Source: Mercurialis annua (lineage: Eukaryota > Streptophyta > Magnoliopsida > Malpighiales > Euphorbiaceae). Taken from it: a stretch of DNA of 64,000 nt. The notes under the pieces were generated by a model, which worked only from the letters and a program-made list of their open reading frames with translations, was not told the DNA's origin and searched no databases. The position numbers were made by a program, and so were the translations under genes. The stretch lies in NCBI RefSeq assembly GCF_937616625.2, contig NC_065570.1:41485665-41549664 (forward strand), written 5' to 3'. Of the stretch, positions 9,559 to 21,520 are shown piece after piece (the first letter of the stretch is position 1; every line of letters begins with the position of its first letter).

Positions 9559-12175
9559 TGTCATGACCCGATTTCCCCCTCAAAACTCGAGCCGAGACCG
9601 GCGCTAGGGAATGGGAATGGTTGTTCCGAAACCCGTAGCAAGCCTAAAACCTCTATAAATATTTCGCCATATTAAACCCGAGTTATTCTGACCCACGCGC
9701 ATTTCTGAAAACCGGTGCGGTGGTACAGGGACTTAACTCATATGCCTTGCCTCGCAGACAGCCCTGTCTCAAACCGCGCACCCGAACAATATATTTAATA
9801 AAACATGTCAAACACTTTCCTTTTCAAAGCGTTATATCAAACATATTAAAGTACAACAGGCACACAAACGTAAGGCCAACTAAACTACACACAGTGTCTT
9901 TGCAGACCAAAGACACGAAGCTTGGCAAACCCGTAGGGGACACCATAAAACACCATATACACTATTGCAGCATCTAAGAGTTTAAGGTGTTATTTACATA
10001 ACAACCGAATAAGCTTCCCTGATGGAAAAAAAAGGGTGGAAGCTCGACCAGACCCGGTAGCTAGGTACCTGAAAATGATAAACAACAACGGGGTCAGAAA
10101 TATAAATATTTCTGAGTGAGTAGATAGGTTTACAGTTAAATACCAAAATCGCGTATAGACAGAATATCGGTATATAAAAATATTACCAGTCCTCGATCCA
10201 AATGAAACCCTAGTTCTATTACGTTATAATGATATCATATATAATGCGTATGCACAACTCTTGTTTAATACAGGATGAGCTGTATACTTATGTATCACAG
10301 CCATCTTGACTCTGTATAGGGTTGCTGGGCCGGAACTTAAATCACTGCCACCTCAGGACTACCCATTAGGTTTAAGCCGCTTTACAAGCATCTGGCTTAA
10401 AACCTAATCTCAATATGTATGCTTATAATATTTACCTCTCATCTATTTCATTAACACCGGTGATCACACAGTCCTATTGTTGCCCAATAGATAGCTCGTT
10501 TCAGTGGATCTTCCTTGGCTAAGTTTCATACATAGTGCGATTTGTGGATTTAAAAACAATTGAATACTAATATTCAAAAGTAAACAAATGAACTCACAAA
10601 CACCGCTAGGTCTGGAACTTAATCCTGTGGTTGTGGTCAGACTGCTTGCTAGCTGGTCGGACTAAACACACAAAGCAAACAGGATAAAACACATCAATAT
10701 ATATTTTCTATAAAATTTCTAGGTCCTTAAACCCAGATCTAGGTTAAACATATAGCGCTTATGGTCTCTTTTTTAAAACCATCTTATAAATTCTCGTTTT
10801 GAGAAAACGTTCCAACTTCTCTCTAGAAGTTATTTTAGGTATCGCAATACCTAAAGAAAACCATTTATAGTATAGACCTAATTGTCAAAACAATTCTCGG
10901 TCATATACTAAGTATTTAGCAAAACCGATTGCTAAATCTTTAAAACCGTTTAAACGTTGACTTTAACTCTTTTAAAGTCCTTTATAAACGTTTTAATTTA
11001 CTTTTAAAATCTCCTTTTAAAAGTCTTTAGGTTTAAGTTATAAAACCTTTTCGCTTTCTTCTAACACAAGTTATCATTTTTAATATTTAATTTTGATTTA
11101 AAAACATTTATTAAGAATGTTTTAGGTTCGGTCGAAAAACACCTCGGGTTATTAGGCGAAAGCACGTCGGCATCGCCCCCGGAAAGTCCCCCGAAAACCG
11201 AAGAAAAATTGAACCCCGACTGCCCATCGGGACGCGCACAGTGGGCTGTGCTTTCGCACTGCCCCATAATTTAAATTCTGGGACCTCCCGTCCTGCTTAA
11301 AACGTTCAAAAATGCTATTCTAACGTCCACAATCACGTATACACAATTCAAAATCAATAGGGACGTTTAAAACGATAATTCGATACAGTAACCGTTTATA
11401 AACGAGTATATATTCGAAATAAATTGAAATAAACGTTTAATACGGATATAATACCTAGATTAGGTGAGTAATGGTTGAAGAAATTGAGTTAGAATCGAGA
11501 AACGGATCGAACGGCCGAAACCCTAAATTTCGCGTGCACTGCAGAGAGCAAGCTGCTCTATTCTTTTTTTCAGAAGAAAGAAAATGAAGTTGTGGCCTTC
11601 AATTAGAAACAAATGAGTATATATATATGATTGGCTAAAGTACGTTTTAGTACTAGCTCAATCATGCACTTTAAACCAACTTCTAAATTAGTCGTCCGTA
11701 GCCTAATCGGAAACGATTTCCAAATTTCGTGAAAATTTTACCAAAAATCAAATAAAATATAACAAGAATAAAAATATAATTTTTATTTCCATCAGACTTA
11801 TATTTTATTCTTAATAAATCATTTCGATTTATGAATCCCGCATTGTCTGTGCTTGATAAAATTTCTGCTTCCAAATTTTATCAAATTTTCACGATAACCT
11901 TTTTAAAATATTTCGTGAATATTAGCACCAAAAATATTCGCTAGGGACTTATGAATTATTCTGCACCCAATTCATAAATCTATATTATTCCCGTTAACTA
12001 TATAACTAATCAAATTTAAATTCTAAAAATTTAAATTTGTAATCCTATAGCCATATTAAAAATTTAGGGACACTTGTAAATTAAATTTATCTTTAAATTT
12101 AATTTACCTACTCCCGTCTAATGAAATATTAGACACGTGGCTATATTTTAACTCTTAAATTTCTGGGTTATTACA
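9559..12175 (-). repeat. 5' LTR of the gag-only element
   Basis: This is the partner of 2392-5317, with the same ends and few substitutions but 309 bp shorter. The TATA box is at 11618-11629, a reduced GC-rich inverted-repeat remnant at 11233-11262, and the conserved GGTGATCACACAG block at 10458-10498. It carries two deletions relative to the 3' LTR, each bounded by 5-7 bp repeats, which indicates illegitimate recombination after insertion. Confidence 0.92.
11618..11629 (-). promoter_or_regulatory. TATA box of the 5' LTR
   Basis: The minus strand reads TTTAGCCAATCATATATATATAC, a CCAAT motif directly followed by a TATA run. This is the LTR that would drive the element's full-length transcript. 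Confidence 0.65.
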
Positions 12176-12188
12176 CTGATATCCCATA

Positions 12189-13396
12189 ATGAGATTAGTA
12201 TTGCTATGGTTGACTTTTATGAGAAGTTGTGGGAAGTCTTATAACAGGAGCCACATTGATGCAACTATTATTGATAGAGGTCCTAAGCTCAGTGATAGTG
12301 ATTCTATCAATCCAATATTTGCAGTAACTGCAAAGGAAGTGAAATCTACTATGTTCTCAATTAATGGAGAGAAAGCCCCAAGGCCGGATGGATACTCAAG
12401 ACTTTTCTTTCATAGGAATTGGTTTTTTATTGGAGGTGATGTCATTAAAGCAGTTCATGAGTTTTTTTTCACAAGAAAGCTTTTAAGTCAGGTGAATGCT
12501 ACTTCCCTTTCTATAATCCCTAAAATTGCCTCCGCTAGCAGTTTGAATGATTATAGACCAATAGCCTGCTTTAATGTTCTTCTGAAATGCATTACTAAGT
12601 GATAGCCTGTAGAGTTAGGAAATGCATCAGCTCTCTTATCAACCATAGTCAGTGTGCTTTTATCCCAGGGAGAAGGATTATTGATAATGTGTTATTGGCA
12701 CATGAGCAAGTGCATAATTATCATAACGATAAGGGTATGGCAAGTTGTGATATAAAAGTTGACCTTAGAAAAGCTTATGATACTATTGAGTGGGATTTTT
12801 TGGAAGAGATCTTGCTGGGTCTTCTCTTTCCTAGGAGGTTTATTGATTGGATTATGATATTAGTTAAAACTCCTATGTATTTTGTCTCTATCAATGGCTC
12901 TCTTTATGGTTATTTCAAGGGAGGTGTGGGCTTAAGGCATGGAGATCCTCTCTCCCCCACCTTGTTTGTTATTGTCATGGAGTATCTCTCTAGATTCTTA
13001 GTTGGTGTTGGTAATATGAATACATTCAAATTTCACAGAGGATGCAAATCTCTGAAATTAAACCCCATCTGTGCTTTGTTGATGATCTTTTCTTGTTTTG
13101 CAATGGAGATGTGAATTCGGCTAAGTGCTTGAAGGAAGGCATAAATCATTTCCAAGATGTGTCTGGTCTTGGTGTGAATAAACAAAAAAGTTCTATCTTC
13201 TTCAGTAATGTATCTCAAGCAGAATATTTTAGATTGTATAGAGCTTGATGAAGGAAATCTTCCAGTCAAGTGTCTAGGAATGCCATTGATTTCTAGAAGG
13301 CTAACTAAAGAGGATTTTCAAATTTTTATTCATAAGATTACTGGTCGTATAACTTCTTGGAACATGAAATTCCTTTCCTATGCAGTTAGGCTATAA
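12189..13396 (+). pseudogene. LINE A reverse transcriptase (broken)
   Basis: The RT domain is recognisable over several frames. 12189-12602 contains EKAPRPDGYS, IPKIASA and DYRPIACFNVLLKCITK. 12599-13114 contains CAFIPGRRIIDNVLLAHE, KVDLRKAYDTIEWDFLE and GLRHGDPLSPTLFVIVMEYL. 13042-13248 carries the catalytic box as FVDDLFLF (13075-13098, usually FADD). A stop after ITK separates the first two segments, and frameshifts near 13040 and 13210-13250 separate the rest. The enzyme would have copied LINE RNA at the target nick. It is now inactive. Confidence 0.9.
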
Positions 13397-14284
13397 TTGA
13401 TCAATTCAGTTCTAATGAGCTTACATTTTTACTGGAGTTAGGTCTTCATTCTTCCCAAGGCAATTACAAATGAGACTGAGAGGATTTGTAGGTCTTTTCA
13501 ATGGAAAGGTAACTCTACTGGTATGAAATATGGTGGTATTGCTTGGGAAACTGTGTGTCAGAATAAAAAGACTGGAGCTTTAAGGATTAAGAAAGTGGAT
13601 TTGTGGAATACTGCTGCTGTTATGAAGCAGGTGTGGATTATGCTTACTGATAAATGCTCTCTATGGCCTCATTAGGTTATTCAAAACAAGCTTAAAAAGC
13701 TTAGCTACTGGGGTATTACAAAGCTATATAAAGCTTCCCGAAGTTGGATAAATTTGGTTAAACTGAGAAATATAGCTAAGGAGTTGTTTGAATGTAAAGT
13801 GGGTAATGTCAAAGATACATGGTTTTGGTTTGACCCTTGGGTCCATGGTAAATATGTGTTTGACACTTTTCCTAGAATTAATATTGAAGATGCAGATATT
13901 CCAAAGTATGCTAGAATTTCATATTTAATCAGAAATGGTAATTGGTGTCTGCCTGATGCTTCAGAAGATGTAACTTTGTTTGTCTGGCATTATATCAGAA
14001 ACAATTCCACTATCAACAGTCATGAGGAAGATAAAATTATCTTCAAGCCTTTAAAGAAAGAAGCCTTTTCTATAAATGCTTCCTGGAAATTTCTTTCCCC
14101 TGATATTCAAAGGGTGTCTTGGTATTCTCTCATATGGAAGAGTCCAATTATTCCTCGTCATAGCTTCATCAGCTGGATGGCTATTCAGAAAGGACTAAAT
14201 ACTAGGAATAAACTATTATGCTGGGGCTCTGTCTCTAATCCTTGCCGTGTTTTGTGCAATAGGGAAGTTGAAACTGTGATGTAA
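13397..14284 (+). pseudogene. LINE A ORF2 C-terminal linker and zf-RVT-like domain (broken)
   Basis: From 13440 the translation gives ICRSFQWKG, YGGIAWETVC, TGALRIKKVDLWNTAAV and YKASRSW, the conserved linker after the RT thumb in plant LINEs. The frame 13754-14284 continues with TWFWFDPWVHG and a segment resembling the zinc-binding region, VSWYSLIWKSPIIPRHSFIS and LNTRNKLLCWG. Several stops interrupt it, and the RNase H domain is not clearly present before the 3' end. Confidence 0.82.
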
Positions 14285-14667
14285 CTTTTCTTTGCTTATA
14301 AGTTCTCTGATGTTGTTTGGAAGGGGATTCTTAAAGGGTGTGTAATTCTCAGAGAGACTCTTAGAGAAGTCAGCTAGTTTACAAGGAAATTCAATGGTAG
14401 AAGTGTGAGGAACAGAACGTGTCTTTTGGGCTTTTGTGCTGCTGTTTATTACATTTAGCAGGAGAGAAACAATGTCATCTTTAAAAGTTGCAGGCCTAAG
14501 GAAGATGATGTTATTAATAGAGTTAGATTTTCTATGTGTAGTAAGCTTAGTCTTAGTATAGAAGCAAATGTAAATAGCTGTTGGCTGTAACAGCTTGTTT
14601 TGGAGTTGTAGGCTGTTGTTTGGCGTTTTTTGCTATCAATAAAATTCGGTTTATTGACCAAAAAAAG

Positions 14668-16490
14668 TTTGAAAATAAGTTTTTAATAATTATATATTAT
14701 ATATTAATTACTTTTATTTAAATTTTAATTTAATTTCCATAAAAACAAAAATTTATTTTTCACGAGTGAATAAAAAATGTGATTTTTATTGAAAAGGTTA
14801 TTACAGTCACATTTTTTAACGAATTGTTTCTTTAACCAACCAAAGGCATCCTTAGTTGATATGCGATTTGGGGTCATTAATCAATTGTACTGCAAACAAG
14901 CCACTTGTCCCAATACTCAAATTTGTTTTAATTAAATTTTTCATTGATATTTGACCTAGTAAAAGTCATTGGTGGGAGAAATAAGTTTTTATCATCAATT
15001 AATCTTTAACAGATGCTATTAAACAAATCCCTAAAATAAGATAATGGATGAATGATTATAGTTATGATTTATAAGGTGGATTCACATTTAATTTAAAGTT
15101 AATTACAAATAAGCTTATAATTTTATAAGCTTATTTGTAATTAGCTTATAATTTTATAAGCTTATTTGTAAAAAAAATAAAAAATTCATAAGCTTATAAG
15201 GTGGATTTACATTTAATTTAAAGTTAATTACAAATAAGCTTATAATTTTCATATAAAATTATAATTCTATAATTGTCCTTTAAAAATTGAAAATTTCATT
15301 TACCGTCAATCTTATTTTCATAAATTTACTATTATTTTAAAATTCAGTAATTCAACTAACGTGGCTATCAGAATTATATATGAAAAAAATAATTTTATAT
15401 TGAGAGGTGTGATAGATTTATAATTTTCTTTAAAATCATAATTTTATTTGTAATAGATTTTTAAAATAAAACCAATATTATAATTGGATGATGAGTTGTC
15501 TTGTCAGTTAAAACTCTGGTGAGCAAAACTAATTGAAAATTCTAGAATTTTGAAATGATAATAAAATAACAAAAAAAATGATGAGGAATAATATCATTAA
15601 TTTTAAAAGGATATAATAAAATTGTAATTTTATGTAAAAAATTTAATTTATTTTTTAATATTTTAGTTACATTTGGCTGCCGCAAAATAAATAATTGATG
15701 AGTGAAAAATTTATATATGACTAATGGCCAAGAGGTGGATGCCCACCTACAACATTATTTAGGCTTACTAAAACATGTTTTTCTTTTATGAAAAATATAT
15801 ATATTTAAGGTCATAAGAAATGGCAAAAAAAACGGACGCTCAAAACTTTAACACGAAAGTGATTTTCATATGTGGTTTGAGTTAGTGGTCGGCGGCGGTT
15901 TTTGTTTGTGGATTAAGTTTATATTTAATTATGATAATTATATTTAATTAGGATAATTAGTGTTAATTAAAATTTGATTTAATTAGATTTATTTAAAATT
16001 TTAATTATTTTAAGTTAATCATGTTTAATTAATTTTTAATTCTGATTAATTAGTACTATTAAATTAGTATTGATCAGATTTAAAATTTATAACTAGACAA
16101 TGTCGCTCTTCTTTTTATGGTAGAGGAGTGTATTTGATATTAAAGTGCTAAATTGCGGGTTACTTTCGACGTACCTTAAAATAAAGAGGAGTAGGAATAG
16201 AATCCTCTTTCTTTAAAGATGACTCATTTGATATTTAATTTCAAATTGAGGGGGTGAATTGATCTTTTATTCTATTTGTATTTAATAAAACAATGATTTC
16301 ATATTTTTTAATATTTTTTTATTGTAATTAACAACTATATATAATATTTAATTATTTAAATAATAATTAGTTTTTGTAAGTTTTTTAGAAGAAATATTTT
16401 TATGAATTGAGACACAAAATATGAAAGACAAAATTTATCTTAAAGTCTTTGTAATTTACCATTATTGTTCAGGAAGCTTTTATTTCGAGA
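14668..16490 (+). other. AT-rich intergenic DNA, no gene seen
   Basis: Very AT-rich sequence without coding signal. It contains a local repeat at 15070-15250 and low-complexity TTAATTA-type runs at ~15910-16080. Confidence 0.5.
15070..15250 (+). repeat. Local direct repeat with palindromic core
   Basis: The phrase AAGGTGGATTCACATTTAA, continuing into AATAAGCTTATAATTTT, occurs at ~15072-15123 and again at ~15196-15247. Between them AAGCTTATAATTTTATAAGC occurs twice as a near-perfect palindrome. It could be a rearranged miniature element, but no target-site duplication was found. Confidence 0.55.
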
Positions 16491-16494
16491 TACT

Positions 16495-17175
16495 TATCTT
16501 TACGGTTTTTATACTTGGCAAATTTCAATTTTATGCCCTTTTATGTGGTCTGAATAAACAGAAGTGTCAATAAATTTAAAGACTGAAAAGATAATATTTT
16601 TCGATAGGCCAAACACTAAAAAAATACCAAATCTTTATAGTTTTTGTCAATTATAATCAAACCTTTCAAAATCGGTAAATATAACCCGTTTTTGAATATT
16701 ATGTATCTTATAAAGCCATTTTTTTAAAAACGGTTCAGTTTTTTACCAGCATGTCGTTCACGTCAGATATGACTTACAAAACGACGTTAGATTGAACTAA
16801 AAGATTTGATTATAGCTGACACAGCATACAAAGATTTTTCTATAACTGACACAACAAGTAAAGTTTTGCTTATAATTGACACAACATGCAACAAGTTTGA
16901 CAATAACTGACACAATACACAAACGTTTGATATTTTATTGTGATTATTTTTTAAAAAAATTTATATGCATGACTACAATTGGCAAGAAAATCGGTTTGAT
17001 TTGAATTTTGCTATAAAAGGAACACAATTTAAAACGGGTTATTTATCGATTTTAAAAGATTTAGTTATCACTGACAAAAGTTGCAAAGGTTTGGTATTTT
17101 CAGAGGATTTGACCTTTTTAATGTAAGGGCATAAAAAATAAAAAATTTGTAAATATAGGTACTGCAAAGATAGAT
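16495..17175 (+). mobile_element. MITE with long terminal inverted repeats
   Basis: Left (from ~16525) and right (to ~17140) arms are inverted copies. TTTATGCCCTT, AAAATACCAAA(T/C)CTTT, TTTTTGTCA and AAAATCG(G/A)TAAATA occur in the same order when the right arm is reverse complemented. The arms exceed 150 bp, as in Mutator-type MITEs. The centre holds four ~35-bp degenerate direct repeats with the core ACTGACACAACA (16800-16925). I could not define an exact target-site duplication. Confidence 0.72.
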
Positions 17176-17678
17176 TGTTTGGGACATGTGATTCCTAAAC
17201 ATGTAAAGTAAATGAGCCTTGGAATGAGTTTAGCCAAAATGAAATACTACAATTAATTAAAAATTAAAGATATATCGATAATGAGAAACAACTAAAAACT
17301 TTATAGTAATAAAATAATTTTATGACCATTTTAAAAATAATATTTTCATTGAAAGATATGATAATTTTTTTTAATCACTCAAGAAAAGGGAGTCTTTATA
17401 GGAAGAGTTACCCACAATTTGACATGTTTTCTCACGATCAAAAGGGAAGAATAAATAGAAAAAGCAAGAACATATTATTAAATTTCTAAGTGTAAAGTTT
17501 TATTAAGGTTGAGAGTTTTTAATTAGCTGTAACAAGAAGCTCATTTTACTGTATATAAAGCTTAGTGATAAGGATACCACTTTCTCATTAATGAACTTAT
17601 TCTAATAGCTATATTATAACAACTCATACTAACAGACTTTGTTTGTTAACTAACCACTTTGTCACAAACTCTTATGTT
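17176..17678 (+). other. AT-rich sequence, nothing recognised
   Basis: About 500 bp between the MITE and the CACTA left end, with no coding or repeat signal that I can support. Confidence 0.4.
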
Positions 17679-18471
17679 CACTATAAGAAATTTGGTTTGC
17701 TGTGACGAACAAAGTCTTATCACAATAATATTATTGCAACAAATTATGTGACAAATATTGTTGGTCAAGACAAACTCGTCACCATAAATTTGCTATTGTG
17801 ATAAAAGTTTTTTGTCATATTCATATTTATTATGGCGAATATTTATATTACAAGTAATCAAATGTGATAATTCATATAAATTTATCATAAAATACATCAA
17901 TTCTTAGTGATAAAAAACACCAGCATGCTGGCTAAATATTCCAACTCGTTCATCATCACTTTTATATAGAACAAAGAGAGTGATTAGACGCGAGCTTGTT
18001 TCATTTAATTTCTGCCATCACATCTTTAAAGAACAAAGCATTGCTCAACTTCAAACTCGGTCTAGCTGCACCGCCCTTTTCTGCCGCAATCTTGAGGAGT
18101 AGGCCTACACCTTTCTGATCAAGTACTTATTACCAAAGCATGAGGATGGTATTTTTTAAGTCAAGCAAATTCAATAAAATGATCTTAGTTTTGCCATAAT
18201 TTGCTCACTGTGAAAGGAATAAAAGAACAAAAAAATAAATTAAAAACCAAATGCTTGGCTATTTAGCCAATGGTTCTATGAAGTGTACATGTGGTGTAAC
18301 AGTTCAATTGTTAAATAGGTGCATTACAAACATGATCTTCTATAAGAAATGCACATAGCAACCTGGTCTTTTACAACTAGCTGCATATGATGACTTATGT
18401 AACAGTGCTCCCACTTATTTGGTAGAAACTATAGTTTTTATTTAGTATTTTTATTCTGTGTTTATATTTAC

Positions 18472-19077
18472 TGATGGAGTCTGCCTTTTGATCCGGTGAA
18501 TTAGACCTTTAAAAAAGGATAGAAGCTAACCGGACGGTGGTTATCCGATTAACTCTCTGATACTAAAGTCAGTTTAGAGCTTTGAGCAGTGTTTTGATTA
18601 TATGAATGTAATTGTGTGTTTAGGCATACTTCAATCTCTTTTTATAGTAGATGATAACATACCTAGTAGAGTTGTAGTAGGAAAGTGAATCCCACTTTAT
18701 AAGGTTTGACCCTGATTAGGAGTAATCTTCCTTATTCAGACATGAGTCCTATTTAAGAACGTCTTCCTAAATAATCTCGTCTTCCTAAGTTAGAGGTTAT
18801 CTTCCTAAGTTGGAGTTTGTATCCAAATAGCTAAAATACTTGACAATATTCAGTAGATCTGGTAATCTGTCCGAATCTCAGGATCGACGCGCTTTGTCCG
18901 GGTCCTCGGGGATTCGTCATTATTCCTGTCGGGTAATTATTCAGTGGAGGCGGATCCTATGGATTCGGCCACCTGTTTCGTATGTGTGGCCCTTTGGGCG
19001 GGAGTCCGGTATCGTCTGAGAATAGATCTCCTACGACTCGGCTCCATTGTAGTTAAGATAGGATTCGGTATCCATCA
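18472..19077 (-). repeat. 3' LTR (606 bp) of the Tat-type element
   Basis: It matches 24685-25288 along its full length with scattered substitutions. It is bounded by TGATGGAGTC and GGTATCCATCA and preceded by TTTAC, the target-site duplication. Confidence 0.93.
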
Positions 19078-19098
19078 TTGCCCCCCCCCCCCCTTCCC
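19078..19098 (-). other. Polypurine tract of the Tat-type element
   Basis: The minus strand shows GGGAAGG, an uninterrupted run of at least 13 G (plus-strand C run 19081-19093), and CAA, directly next to the 3' LTR. This is the expected place for the plus-strand DNA primer. Confidence 0.85.
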
Positions 19099-19617
19099 TC
19101 GCAAGTAAGCTGAAGTCTTGTTATTTATGCCTTAGTAAAATTTAGCTCTCTTAGAGCTGAGGCGTTTTATATTCGGGAAAGTCGATTTACTTCTCCAGCA
19201 AGATTTCTATTTTTCTTCTCTCCTCCACATGTCGTTTGCTGATTCTTTGTTGTAACTTGATTTTAAGACAAATGTTTGTTAGTGTCTTGTTCCTTATATT
19301 TAAATTGTTCATGTTTCTTCTTCCATTTTTACTTATCATTTTTTAATGCATTCCTTTTTCCTCTGCAATCACTTTCGCTTTCCCGCATTTTTTCTATTTT
19401 GATTCTTCATTCTTCAAGTTAAGTTTCCAGATACTTGTGCTGGAATTAGAGGTTTTAAAATAATTCCTTTGCTTCTTTCGTAATCTGCATCTTCTGTTTT
19501 TTGTTGTTTTCGATATTCTGGGTAAACTGCCGTTAGTGTTCTTGAAGTTCTTGATCATTTCCTTTGTTTGATCTTGTTCTTTGTCAATTTTTGTATAATT
19601 CTTGTTCCTGTCTAGAA

Positions 19618-21520
19618 TGTCGACTAGTAGGGCGAAGGCTGCATATGCCTCAATGGATTTTACCGATTCTTGTCTTAGTTAGGATGAGGTTCGAGACATT
19701 TATTATAAATATAATTTCCCTTCTGAGTATAGAGTGAAACTTACTGGTTACGGGAAACCTACTTTCGGGTCTCCCGGTTCGCCTTGTAAGGCTATTATTT
19801 TTTAGGAGCAGCTTGTTGCTGGTCTTCGGTTTCTCATAGACCCTTTCTTGATAGAGTTGTGTATGGACTTGAGGATTGCTATAGGACAGCTCCATCCCGG
19901 GACAATTAGGGTCCTTCTTGCTTTTGTCGAAGGGTGTAGGCTTCGGGGTCAATCCCCTTCCCTTAACGTTTTTTACTATTTTGTAGAGTTAAAGAAATGC
20001 GATGCTTGTTTTATATTTCCAGTCAGTCGTAAGGGTCGTTCGTCCATCTATTTGCCCTGTTTGGACAATGGTTGGCGAAATCGCTTTTTTATAGTCACAC
20101 ATAATTTTTCTTTTCTTCATTTTCCTGACGGTTTTTCTATTTATCACCTTTCGAACTATCCTTCTCCTTTAAGTTTATCTGAGACGATCCTTGCTTTTGA
20201 TTTGTCGTTTCATAGTATTTTCCAGCGTCCAAGTTTAGATGTTTTGGTTAGTAGTCACATTCGGTGTCGATGGCTTCCTTTGGCGGATCCTTCGCGTGGT
20301 TTGGCGGATCTTCACTATGCGTTTCTTGAAGGTATTTATTTCTAAATTTGTTATTTTTCTTTTCTTTTGTAGGATGTCTTCTTCATTTGATGATCTGCTT
20401 TCCGGTTTCAAAATAGATTTGGACGTTCCGATGGGCGGTCCTGAAGTAGATGTTGTTGCCGAGCCGATTCCTGAAGAAGAAGCTAAAGTCGTCTTGGTTT
20501 CTATTTGGGCGATTTTATTAGCCGGTGATGGAATAATCGTCGTGGCGGAAAATGATGTGGTCGAAGAGCCCGCAAACGATGAGATTGTTGTTCCCAAACC
20601 CCCTAGTTCCAATGATTCCTTCAGAAGAGGTGGAGGTACTAGATTTGGACAAGGTAACCGTCTTAGACTTCGAGGAAACTTCCCCTAATCAAGGTCCTAG
20701 TGATTCGCCATCTCGAAAGAGACGTCGGGTTGATGAGGGGTCTCCCTCAGGGGAAGGCCTTCGCGGCAGTTTGCCTTCCACTCCGAAGTTAGCGGAGTGG
20801 GTTGAGGGCCATGACCCGGCAAGTATCCTGAACCCTCGGGTTCTGGCTGAGTACATCAGGAGTTTGGCGATTCCTGATGATATTACTCGGTTTGTCTCTA
20901 AGCCCGGTCATGAGCTTTTTGGACATCGCTTGCTTCCATGGCTTCTCGGTGAGTTGGTTTTATTTTATTTTCCACTTTTTTATATTTGTCGATTTCTCTG
21001 AGATAACCCATTTCTCTTGTTGTTCTCATGTTAGGCCCTTCAAGACATGCTGGTTTTGAACTATCGCCGGCAATATGCCGATGAGGAAGTTGAACGTCTC
21101 GCCTCTCTCCTGGCGACGTCCGAGTCCAAGAGGGCAAAGTTGAAGGCTTCACTGGAAGAGCATATTTCGCTTCTCCTATAGCTGAAGGCTCAAGATACTA
21201 TTAACGATCGTCAAGTCACAGTGATTGAGAAGAAAACTGATGATTTGACTCGGGAGATTGAGGAGCTCATTAGGGTGAATACGTATGTTGGTGAAGAGCG
21301 GAATAAATTGAGGGCCGAAGTGGAGAAGCTTCATATTCATCGGCTCGACACAAAAGCTTTTTATTCCGCTTTGATTAGCGAGTATCGTCTCGCCATTGGG
21401 AGGAAGCTCCTGGAGCAGAACCCAAAAATTGATTTATCTGGCGTAAATAGGTTGGATCCTCAATTCATAGCTCATGACTTGCTCGAGAAGATGGCGAAGG
21501 ATCGTTCGTCTAGAAAGTAG
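19618..21520 (+). pseudogene. Antisense extra ORF of the Tat-type element (Transposase_28-like, coiled coil)
   Basis: Beginning MSTSRAKAAYASMDF at 19618, this broken frame contains GLRFLIDPFLIELCMDLRIA, IGQLHPGTIRVLLAFVEGC and SLNVFYYFVELKK. These closely resemble the plant family annotated as putative gypsy-type transposon N-terminal domain (Pfam Transposase_28). An acidic stretch (20430-20640), a basic patch SRKRRRVDEG (~20712-20741) and a coiled-coil C-terminus (21035-21520, many E/K/R/L) follow. GT-AG pairs at 20332-20372 (41 bp, very short for a plant) and 20949-21034 look like introns, but the phases do not keep one frame. Stops occur near 19678, 19802 and 21180. It lies antisense between protease and the 3' LTR. 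Its function is unknown. Confidence 0.75.

Larger units (their letters stand above)
2392..12175 (-). mobile_element. Complete long-LTR retrotransposon, gag only (TR-GAG/LARD-like)
   Basis: The element is 9,784 bp. It begins TGTCACGACC, ends TATTACA, and is flanked by the 5-bp target-site duplication CTGAT (2387-2391 and 12176-12180) inside LINE A. Two similar LTRs of 2,926 bp (2392-5317) and 2,617 bp (9559-12175) enclose a 4,241-bp interior. The primer-binding site, polypurine tract and gag all point to minus-strand sense. I see no protease, reverse transcriptase, RNase H or integrase, so it must have moved with proteins supplied in trans. The gag resembles Ty3/gypsy gag, but the lineage is uncertain. 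Confidence 0.93.
12176..14667 (+). mobile_element. LINE A, 3' portion
   Basis: The LINE resumes at CTGAT, the duplicated target site, and contains the reverse transcriptase, the linker and a zinc-binding C-terminal domain in broken frames. It ends with an AATAAA signal at 14639-14644 and a short A run at ~14660-14666. The left end of the element lies outside the window, so its target-site duplication cannot be checked. Confidence 0.9.
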
